Below are positions 55,882 through 62,265 of a stretch of DNA of 64,000 bases, piece after piece. Location of the stretch: the NCBI RefSeq assembly GCF_000332235.1, contig NZ_CM001775.1, forward strand, positions 985,630 to 1,049,629, given 5' to 3'. Origin of the DNA: Geminocystis herdmanii PCC 6308 (GTDB lineage Bacteria > Cyanobacteriota > Cyanobacteriia > Cyanobacteriales > Cyanobacteriaceae). The translations under genes were made by a program, and so were the position numbers. The first letter of the stretch is position 1. Each line of letters starts with the position of its first letter. The notes beneath the pieces were generated by a model. The model made no database searches, was not told the DNA's origin, and saw only the letters and a program-made list of their open reading frames with translations.

Positions 55882-56685
55882 ATGAAAAAATGGAAAACTG
55901 TTGTTAAATGTGCTGTTGGGGTTAGTCATCAACAACAAAATTTACCCTGTCAAGACTACGGAGATTATCTTTTGTTTGGTGACAAATTTGTCATCGGGGC
56001 GGTGGCGGATGGTGCAGGAAGTGCTGAATATTCCCATATTGGTTCAAAAATCGCTGTCAATACAGCTATCAGCTTTCTGAAAGGTTATTTCGATCGACTC
56101 CTTGAGGATATGAAACTATATCCCAAAAAACCTCGTCGAAATATTCCCAGTATGAATCAAGCCCACGATGTTTATAATGATTTATTAAAAGAAGTATTAA
56201 AGGCGATTAACGAAGAAGCGCAAAGCCTTAACTGTCGTTATCAAGATTTAGCTTGTACTTTGCTCGTCTTTTTTGCCAACTATAACTGTATCAGTGCCAT
56301 GCAAATTGGAGATGGTTTTATGGCGGTGCGTCCTGTGGATGAAGATTTACAACTGTTGTTCACTCCCGATAAAGGAGAATATATTAACGAAACAACCTTT
56401 GTTACTTCTAGTACTGCTTTTGAGGAAATGCAGGTTAAAGTGTTAAAAAAGCCGTGCCGTTTTATTTGTGCTTCCACCGATGGTTTAGAAAAAGTGGCGA
56501 TTAATTTTAAGGATTGGCAACCCTTCCCTCCTTTCTTTAATCCCTTAGAGGAGTATATGAAGGAAACTGTCGAAACCCATAAGGATGATCAGTATATCAT
56601 TGATTTTCTCAACTCAGAAAGACTCAATGCGCGTACTAATGACGATAAAACCTTACTTTTAGCCCTACTCACCGAATCAAATTAA
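55882..56685 (+). CDS. PP2C-type serine/threonine phosphatase (TerY-P triad)
   Basis: A 267-residue protein. VIGAVADGAGSAEYSHIGS holds the first metal-binding Asp, MQIGDGFMAV the second, CASTDGLEKV the third and NDDKTLLLALL the last. It starts 9 bases after the TerY stop. It probably reverses phosphorylation by the kinase encoded next, with TerY as an adaptor or sensor. Slightly short of the standard PP2C, as in this subfamily. Confidence 0.9.
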   Translation: MKKWKTVVKCAVGVSHQQQNLPCQDYGDYLLFGDKFVIGAVADGAGSAEYSHIGSKIAVNTAISFLKGYFDRLLEDMKLYPKKPRRNIPSMNQAHDVYNDLLKEVLKAINEEAQSLNCRYQDLACTLLVFFANYNCISAMQIGDGFMAVRPVDEDLQLLFTPDKGEYINETTFVTSSTAFEEMQVKVLKKPCRFICASTDGLEKVAINFKDWQPFPPFFNPLEEYMKETVETHKDDQYIIDFLNSERLNARTNDDKTLLLALLTESN

Positions 56686-56688
56686 TCT

Positions 56689-58374
56689 ATGAATACTGTA
56701 GTTTGTGCCAAAACTAATCAAGATATTATCTTACTTGATAAAATTGCCAATAGTGGTGAGGGGGAAGTTTGGACAACTAATTGGAGTGGGATGTTGGCAA
56801 AAATTTATCATCATCCTACCCCAGAAAGATTCGCTAAACTAGAAGTAATGATCACCCATCAGCCCGATGATCCTAATAAACAATTAAATCATAATTCTTT
56901 TGCTTTTCCTCAATCTTTAATCAAAGATAATAAGGGTAATTTAATCGGTTTTTTGATGCCTCAAATACAAGGAGGAGTAGAATTAATTGATATTTATAAT
57001 CCTAGGCGAAGAAGAATAAAAAAATTAGAAGTTGACTGGCATTTTTTGCATTATGTTGCCTTAAATATCGCTTCTATTATGACGACAATTCATCGAGAAG
57101 GTTATATAATTGGGGATGTTAAACCACAAAATATTTTAGTAAATAGTCAGGCTTTACCATCTTTTATTGATACGGATTCTTTTCAAGTAAGACATCCATA
57201 TAGTTCTCAAATATATCCTTGTTTAGTAGGTACAGAAGGTTATACTCCTCCAGAGTTAATTGGTAAAGATTTTCATAATATTGAACAATATATTTATCAT
57301 GATAATTTTCGTTTAGCAGTCTTAATTTATCAATTATTATTTAGTTATCATCCCTTTAGTTTAGGTCATTGGCAAGGTGCAGAAGACAAACCAGAACAAA
57401 ATGAGTTAATTAAAAGAGGTTATTGGATAGAAAGTGAGCATAATCTTTTAACCCATAATCAAAATACTATTCCCTTAAATATTCTTCATCCTGCCCTACA
57501 AAAATTATTTAAAAAATGTTTTAATGATGGTTATTCTCAACCTCATTTACGCCCTTCTGCGGAAGATTGGTTTTATGGTTTAAGTCAAGGAGTAAATCAT
57601 TTAAAAGTTTGTGATCAAATTGATAGTCATGTTCACTCTAGTTTAGAAAATAATTGTTATTGGTGCGATCGAAGTAATAAGCTAAATGCAGATATATTTA
57701 AACTACCAACGGGCATTAAATCAACTTCTAAAATAAGAATAAAATCTTCATCCTCTACAAATTATAATAATGATCAAACTAATTTATTTCCTAAAAACAA
57801 AAATAAATCTACTCAAATATTTGATGCAATATTTGATGCAAATAATATAGAAGAAATATTAAAACAAAATGGAAAAGAAATAACTATTATTGGTCAGGTT
57901 ATTAATAATATCACAAATGGAGTTTTACCACACAAGCAAAATTCACAGTATCTGGTTCTTCAAATAAAAACAATAGAGTTTTTCGATAACAACCAAGAAT
58001 ATCAATCATATAATATTCAAGAATATCAGCCATTGTATATTATTGTCAATTTTCAAAAATTTCCTTTATTCCTAAATACTATTAATAATATATCTATCGA
58101 TTTATATCTTAAAGTTTATGGAAAGATACAAGTCAATAAAGGAATTAGGTGGTTTCCAAGAAAAAATATACCAATTTTCTCAATAATTCCCCCTTTTTTA
58201 AGGAGGAGTAGAGGAGATCGTACTGATACAATTATTGTCAGAAATCACCTTAATACACCACAAATTTTTTTAGAGAATCTTAATCAAATAATGGTTCTTA
58301 GTGAGTCTGAAGCTAAATCTTTATTATCTTTTTCGGATCAAAATAATAACGCTAATGTAAATTCTCAGCCATAA
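56689..58374 (+). CDS. TerY-P-type protein kinase with C-terminal extension
   Basis: A 561-residue protein, starting 3 bases after the phosphatase stop. The kinase domain (about 10-305) has SGEGEVWT, the Lys in MLAKIYHH, IIGDVKPQNIL in the catalytic loop and DTDSFQ in place of DFG. Next comes a Cys-pair, ENNCYWCDRS (about 318-327), possibly a small zinc ribbon, and a beta-rich segment (EITIIGQVIN, about 400-500). A repeat-derived peptide IPPFLRRSRGDR lies near residue 503. It should phosphorylate unknown targets. Confidence 0.87.
   Translation: MNTVVCAKTNQDIILLDKIANSGEGEVWTTNWSGMLAKIYHHPTPERFAKLEVMITHQPDDPNKQLNHNSFAFPQSLIKDNKGNLIGFLMPQIQGGVELIDIYNPRRRRIKKLEVDWHFLHYVALNIASIMTTIHREGYIIGDVKPQNILVNSQALPSFIDTDSFQVRHPYSSQIYPCLVGTEGYTPPELIGKDFHNIEQYIYHDNFRLAVLIYQLLFSYHPFSLGHWQGAEDKPEQNELIKRGYWIESEHNLLTHNQNTIPLNILHPALQKLFKKCFNDGYSQPHLRPSAEDWFYGLSQGVNHLKVCDQIDSHVHSSLENNCYWCDRSNKLNADIFKLPTGIKSTSKIRIKSSSSTNYNNDQTNLFPKNKNKSTQIFDAIFDANNIEEILKQNGKEITIIGQVINNITNGVLPHKQNSQYLVLQIKTIEFFDNNQEYQSYNIQEYQPLYIIVNFQKFPLFLNTINNISIDLYLKVYGKIQVNKGIRWFPRKNIPIFSIIPPFLRRSRGDRTDTIIVRNHLNTPQIFLENLNQIMVLSESEAKSLLSFSDQNNNANVNSQP
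58186..58224 (+). repeat. Degenerate palindromic repeat in frame in the kinase gene
   Basis: TTCCCCCTTTTTTAAGGAGG, then AGTAGAGGAGATCG, a decayed form of the C6/G6 element at 59883-59922. It reads PPFLRRSRGDR, matching the insertion [11 protein letters not shown] in GltB in orientation and position of Pro, Arg, Gly and Asp. Confidence 0.65.
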
Positions 58375-58396
58375 TAAAAATTATCCAAGGGGAATT

Positions 58397-58627
58397 ATGG
58401 CTTTTTCAATTGCTTCTTTTGTTTGTATATCTATTTCTTGTTACCTAGAGAAAGATTTAGATACTTTTAAACTTATTACAACTTTATTTGTTTTGCCCTT
58501 ATCTTTTCTGACGGGAATTACATGGTTTTATGGGCTAGAATGGGGAATTTTAGGATTCATTATTTCTTTTTTTATGTCTGCTATTTTTTTAGCATATATC
58601 AGAAAAATTGTTAACAGAAACCGTTGA
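58397..58627 (+). CDS. Small membrane protein after the TerY-P triad
   Basis: A 76-residue protein with two or three hydrophobic segments: SIASFVCISISCYL (about 4-17), LITTLFVLPLSFLTGITWF (about 26-44) and WGILGFIISFFMSAIFLAYI (about 49-68), and a basic tail RKIVNRNR. It follows the kinase stop by 22 bases after an AAGGGGAAT Shine-Dalgarno. Its place suggests a membrane partner of the triad. No family recognised. Confidence 0.7.
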   Translation: MAFSIASFVCISISCYLEKDLDTFKLITTLFVLPLSFLTGITWFYGLEWGILGFIISFFMSAIFLAYIRKIVNRNR

Positions 58628-58703
58628 ATCTTCTTTAATTGATTATTAATTTATCAGGTTCGATTATTGATTAGGCTCGATCGAACTTTTTCCTCTTTTA
58701 TTT

Positions 58704-58976
58704 CTAACCTCCTTCATAAATATCTTTTCTATGACCAATTTCATGTATTGTGATAATTTTATTACTTACCTGAAAAGTATAAATAACTCTATAATCACCA
58801 ATTCTGATTTTATAAAAACCCGATAAATTTGCAGTTAATGGTAATGGTATTATATTTTCAAAATTATCTTCTAGCCATTGTATTTTTTTTATGATTCTTT
58901 GTTGAATTGTTGGGTTTATTTTGTTGAGTTGCTCGATCGCTTTTTGCTTTAATTCTAGGGCATAACACATATACAA
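58704..58976 (-). CDS. RelE-family toxin
   Basis: A 90-residue protein (start may be the next Met at 58970). IIKKIQWLEDNFENI, TANLSGFYKIRIGDYRVIYT and the final IITIHEIGHRKDIYEGG are the typical RelE order with the catalytic-type Arg and a C-terminal His-Arg. It is complete and follows the antitoxin by about 14 bases. Confidence 0.88.
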   Translation of the reverse strand: MYMCYALELKQKAIEQLNKINPTIQQRIIKKIQWLEDNFENIIPLPLTANLSGFYKIRIGDYRVIYTFQVSNKIITIHEIGHRKDIYEGG

Positions 58977-58990
58977 ACTTTGAGAATTTA

Positions 58991-59215
58991 TTATAGATTA
59001 TTTAATTGCTTTATTACTTCTGTCAATGGAACACCTTTTTCTCCTCTCAGTGTTTTTTCTTGAGATTCAATTAATCTTTTTTTTACGTCTTCTTTTAAGT
59101 TAAGATCAAAATCAGGATCGTGTAAATACTCGGTTAAAGTTTGTTCGATCGTTTCTTTAACTGTATCCTGAATTAAATTTTTAAAATCGTCGATCGTTAA
59201 ATCTTTTATTTGCAT
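58991..59215 (-). CDS. Antitoxin for the RelE-type toxin
   Basis: A 74-residue protein from ATG 59215: MQIKDLTIDDFKNLIQDTVK..., then LLEYLHDPDFDLNL-like (here LTEYLHDPDFDLNLKEDVKK). This acidic pattern with DPDxxLxL is common in cyanobacterial antitoxins preceding RelE toxins. A longer start at 59233 is possible. Confidence 0.78.
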   Translation of the reverse strand: MQIKDLTIDDFKNLIQDTVKETIEQTLTEYLHDPDFDLNLKEDVKKRLIESQEKTLRGEKGVPLTEVIKQLNNL

Positions 59216-59343
59216 AAGGATAATTATGTTCAATAAATAAGTAATAGGACTTTATTATAATCTCAAATTCTATTTTTGAGGATTTAACAGATTATCTCAA
59301 TTTTATCAGGTTCGATCGTATTTTTTATTAAGTGTCCCTAAAA

Positions 59344-59631
59344 TTATTTAATTCTTCTTTTCAAAAGAGTATAAAAATCTCCTCTTTTACCAATCATGAG
59401 AATAAAAACTGTTTTAACATCTTCATCGATAATATAAGCAACCCGATATTGTTGCTTAACGATCGTAATATGATAAGAAAGAATCCCACTTAAATCGCCT
59501 TCGAGACTATGACCAATATCAGGGGATAATAAAATATTGGGTATATATTTATTCTTGATCTCTTCACGAATTTGTGGATCGATTTTTTTTAAGTCTTTTT
59601 TTATTCTTGGATGATATTGATCTTTATACAT
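59344..59631 (-). CDS. RelE/ParE-like toxin
   Basis: A 95-residue protein, MYKDQYHPRIKKDLKKIDPQ..., with SLEGDLSGILSYHITIVKQQYRV-type core and VFILMIGKRGDFY at the end. The order of strands and the Arg-Gly-Asp-Phe-Tyr end fit the RelE superfamily. Start taken at 59631, overlapping the antitoxin end; 59643 is possible. Confidence 0.82.
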   Translation of the reverse strand: MYKDQYHPRIKKDLKKIDPQIREEIKNKYIPNILLSPDIGHSLEGDLSGILSYHITIVKQQYRVAYIIDEDVKTVFILMIGKRGDFYTLLKRRIK

Positions 59632-59812
59632 CGAAGGCTTCATCTCTATTTAAAAATTTTAATCTCTTGAGTAAAACGTCATTTTTCCTCTCTAAAAGTT
59701 CTGTCCCTTCTTCTGTTAAAAGAAGATATAGGGTTTCAATTTCCTGTTTGTTCATAGAGGTTATTAATTCCGCTATATTTTGAATAGGTATATCGATCGA
59801 AAGTTTTGTCAT
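59624..59812 (-). CDS. Antitoxin for the adjacent RelE/ParE-like toxin
   Basis: A 62-residue protein MTKLSIDIPIQNIAELITSM... with a helical C-terminal part (EEGTELLERKNDVLLKRLKF). Short and acidic, overlapping the toxin start by a few bases, as in coupled TA pairs. Family not recognised; role inferred from position. Confidence 0.7.
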   Translation of the reverse strand: MTKLSIDIPIQNIAELITSMNKQEIETLYLLLTEEGTELLERKNDVLLKRLKFLNRDEAFDV

Positions 59813-59845
59813 AATTCTTCTCTATAAAACGATTAAAAATTATTA

Positions 59846-59950
59846 TATAGCAATCAGGAATCATTTATGAGAAATCTAAACTGAATTCCCCCTTTGTTTA
59901 AGGGGGGTTAGGGGGGATCAAATTCTCACAACTCATAACGGACTGCTATA
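59846..59950. mobile_element. 105-bp TATAGC-ended element carrying the C6/G6 palindrome
   Basis: Ends TATAGCAATCAGGAATCAT and GAGTTGTGAG-type inverse (here CTCACAACTCATAACGGACTGCTATA, 59925-59950) form imperfect inverted repeats. The core at 59883-59922 is TTCCCCCTTTG, TTTAAGGGGGG and TTAGGGGGGATC, the intact version of the repeat inserted in gltB and the kinase. Confidence 0.7.
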
Positions 59951-59973
59951 GCAACCTTAAATGATTTTATTAT

Positions 59974-60216
59974 TTAGTCATCAATTCCTTCCCATAGTTC
60001 AGAAATTGGTATAGTTTTTCCTTCTTTTCTTTCTTGCAAAGCTCGTCTTAAACTAGCTTTAATTTCTTCTACTGGGGTATCATGAGGATCAGATTCATTT
60101 TCATCGGATACTAACACAATAAGTTTAACTCGACTAGGTGTCACTAAATCTAAATGATCATCTAATAAAAGTTCTTTGCCATTATTGAGGGTTGCCATTA
60201 CTTCAAATGCTTTCAT
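59974..60216 (-). CDS. Orphan antitoxin-like protein
   Basis: An 80-residue protein, MKAFEVMATLNNGKELLLDD..., with VKLIVLVSDENE and a C-terminal IKASLRRALQERKEGKTIPI-type tail ending SELWEGIDD. This is typical of small cyanobacterial antitoxins whose gene normally precedes a toxin. No toxin frame follows on this strand; the downstream side is a repeat element. It may be solitary or its partner lost. Confidence 0.65.
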   Translation of the reverse strand: MKAFEVMATLNNGKELLLDDHLDLVTPSRVKLIVLVSDENESDPHDTPVEEIKASLRRALQERKEGKTIPISELWEGIDD

Positions 60217-60238
60217 TAACTTAACTCCATGACACGAT

Positions 60239-60408
60239 AGGATGATCTTATCACAAGTGAATTAAAGACATTCTAGTTATCCATAAAACAGAGGCTAAAA
60301 AATATGAATAAAAGTTTACCAAAAACTAAGATCGAGATACAGAGTTATTATTAGAACAAAATTTAACAAATTATTTTAATATTAATTACTAATTTATCAG
60401 GTTCGATT
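60239..60408. repeat. 170-bp direct repeat with decayed antitoxin start (copy 1)
   Basis: Matches 61053-61226 almost base for base. It contains MNKSLPKTKIE and a stop at 60354 where copy 2 has a longer frame; a GATC deletion broke the frame. The two copies flank the hicBA pair. Confidence 0.8.
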
Positions 60409-60418
60409 ATTGATTCGG

Positions 60419-60449
60419 CTCGATCGAACAGCGCCACTTTGTGATCGAG
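60419..60449. repeat. 31-bp palindromic repeat (copy 5)
   Basis: CTCGATCGAACAGCGCCACT and TTGTGATCGAG, a variant of the unit at 49340, here directly upstream of the hicB start region. Confidence 0.8.
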
Positions 60450-60503
60450 CTTTTCACTTTTTGATAAAATTAAAACTAGATAAAACAATACTATAAAGAT
60501 AAT

Positions 60504-60710
60504 ATGAGACAAGTTTTTTTATATCGAGATGAAGATGGTTATTGGATTGCAGAATGTCCTAGTTTAAAAGGTTGTGTTTCTCAAGGGGAAACGAAAGAAA
60601 TAGCTTTAATCAACATCAAAGAAGCTATTAATGGTTATATCAAAGCCTTAGAAGAAGATAACATCCCTATTCCCCTCGAAAACTTTGAGGCATTATTAGT
60701 AGCAATATGA
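60504..60710 (+). CDS. hicB: HicB-family antitoxin
   Basis: A 68-residue protein, MRQVFLYRDEDGYWIAECPSL..., with the HicB partial RNase H-like fold: strand, GYWIAECPSLKGCVSQGET, then a helix. It lacks a separate C-terminal DNA-binding domain, as in short HicB proteins. It overlaps hicA by four bases. In this orientation antitoxin precedes toxin. Confidence 0.92.
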   Translation: MRQVFLYRDEDGYWIAECPSLKGCVSQGETKEIALINIKEAINGYIKALEEDNIPIPLENFEALLVAI

Positions 60711-60928
60711 CAAAAATTCTCAATATTTCAGGCAAAATGTGCGTTAAAGCATTAGCAAAAATTGGTTATTATCAAAAACGTCAAGAAGGAAGTCACATGA
60801 TTTTAAGAAAAGATGATCCTTTTTCACAAATTGTTGTACCCAATCATAAAAATATCGCAAAAGGCACATTAAGAACAATCATAAAAAGTGCTAATTTAAC
60901 TATAGATGAATTTATTAATTTACTATAA
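60707..60928 (+). CDS. hicA: HicA-family mRNA interferase toxin
   Basis: A 73-residue dsRBD-like toxin. EGSHMILRK holds the catalytic His30, and VVPNHKNIAKGTLRTIIK is the conserved second half. Complete and in frame, so likely active. It is bracketed by the 170-bp repeats. Confidence 0.93.
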   Translation: MTKILNISGKMCVKALAKIGYYQKRQEGSHMILRKDDPFSQIVVPNHKNIAKGTLRTIIKSANLTIDEFINLL

Positions 60929-61052
60929 GTTTTAATTACTTTCTTCAAAAAATAATTAATTTCACTAGCTAACTCCGTTTGCAATAAACTATGTTTTCCT
61001 TTAGGCATTGTTTTATATTGTCCAATTTTATAAAACTACCTGAATTTAATTT

Positions 61053-61226
61053 AGGATGATCTTATCACAAGTGAATTAAAGACATTCTAGTTATCTATAA
61101 AACAGAGGCTAAAAAATATGAATAAAAGTTTACCAAAAATTAGGATCGATCGAGATGCGGAGTTATTATTAGAACAAAATTTAACAAATTATTTGAATAT
61201 TAATTACTAATTTATCAGGTTCTATT
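61053..61226. repeat. 170-bp direct repeat (copy 2)
   Basis: Contains a frame at 61118-61210 reading MNKSLPKIRIDRDAELLLEQ, then NLTNYLNINY. It resembles the N-terminus of CopG/BrnA-like antitoxins (LPKIKTDEEAE type). A shorter version, LPKIKSDRDAELLLEY, lies near 62008-62055. All are remnants. Confidence 0.75.
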
Positions 61227-61296
61227 ATACTCATTATTACATCTCCAGAGAAAAACCCATTTTTGCCAATTGTAGTTTAATCTCATCAATAAAAAC

Positions 61297-61650
61297 TTAT
61301 GCCTGTTGTAAAAGTTCCTCAGCTAACTGCAAATCTGGTTCTAACATTTCCCCGTAATCATTAACTTGTCGCTCGTCAAAAGCTCTATGTAAACTACGGG
61401 ATAACTCCTTAGAAAAAATCCCAGTTTTGACAAATTCTTTATCAAACAAACTAATAACGCCACTATGCTTGGATGTGCCTAAACTACGAGTAGCTAATAA
61501 TCCCATTACTGCATAAAACATAGCATAATAAGAACGGTTAATCGTTCCTCTAATTTTCAACTCTTTCAATAAAAGTTTGGCTTCTGTTAAGGTTTCGTCA
61601 GCTTGGGATCAACGATATTTAACCAATAATTCTAATTGAATATCGGTCAT
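61297..61650 (-). pseudogene. HEPN-domain toxin interrupted by an in-frame TGA
   Basis: From ATG 61650 the frame reads MTDIQLELLVKYR, then TGA at 61609-61611, then SQADETLTEAKLLLKELKIR and on to the stop at 61297. The remaining part has NRSYYAMFYAVMGLLAT, SKHSGVISLF and AFDERQVNDYG, as in COG1895 HEPN proteins. One T to G (TTA to TGA) would explain the break. The 90-residue part after the stop could start at an internal ATG 61569 but lacks helix 1. Confidence 0.82.
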
Positions 61651-61967
61651 ACTATAACCCCTTCACTTAATACCTTAGATAGTAAGGGGTTAGCACCTAC
61701 AGCCCCTGATTTAATTTGATTTTCTGTGACTACAAATGTAGAAATTACCAGATTATGCTCAAATCCGACTTCCCATGCTAAATAATAAATTTTTTCTCGG
61801 TGCGATCGATCTAACTGTGGTACTTTGATAAAGACATCTAAATCAGAATCTTCTGTAGCAGTGTCTTTAACCCGTGAACCAAAAATGCGTAAATCCAGAA
61901 TCGGCATAATTGCCTCCAATCGAGAGCGAAACTCTTTGACAATTTGAATATCTCTACTTTTCACCAT
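61647..61967 (-). CDS. MNT-type nucleotidyltransferase antitoxin
   Basis: A 106-residue protein with the minimal nucleotidyltransferase motif: IFGSRVKDTATEDSDLDVFI (GSR...SDLDV, about 29-48). In HEPN-MNT modules this protein neutralises the HEPN RNase, in known cases by adding nucleotides to it. It overlaps the HEPN start (ATGA), confirming the pair. Intact here although the toxin is broken. Confidence 0.88.
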   Translation of the reverse strand: MVKSRDIQIVKEFRSRLEAIMPILDLRIFGSRVKDTATEDSDLDVFIKVPQLDRSHREKIYYLAWEVGFEHNLVISTFVVTENQIKSGAVGANPLLSKVLSEGVIV

Positions 61968-62265
61968 TACACTTACTCCAAAACAAAACCTACCTTACAT
62001 CAACAAAACCTACCAAAAATTAAGAGTGATCGAGATGCGGAGTTATTATTAGAATATTGATTACTAATTTATCAGGTTCGATTATTTTATTGGGTTCGAT
62101 CGAACTAATCTGAAATAACACTATAATTGATTTAATTAAGTATTAAACTCGATCGAATTATGGGTTATCAAGTTAATTTGCAATAGACATCTCCAGTAAT
62201 TTTTGTAGAAACGTAAAATTTTACGTCTCTACCATAACCAACTTTAAAAACTAGGGAATAAATCC
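61968..62265. other. Spacer with a third remnant of the antitoxin-like repeat
   Basis: Bases about 62008-62056 match the centre of the repeats at 60239 and 61053. Several CGATCG sites follow. No gene seen. Confidence 0.6.

Noticed and set aside
943-61611. UGA read as an amino acid (recoding) in three genes
   Set aside because: TGA is the normal stop of many intact genes here, the affected positions would need different residues (Leu or Trp), and no shared downstream structure is seen. Independent mutations are simpler.
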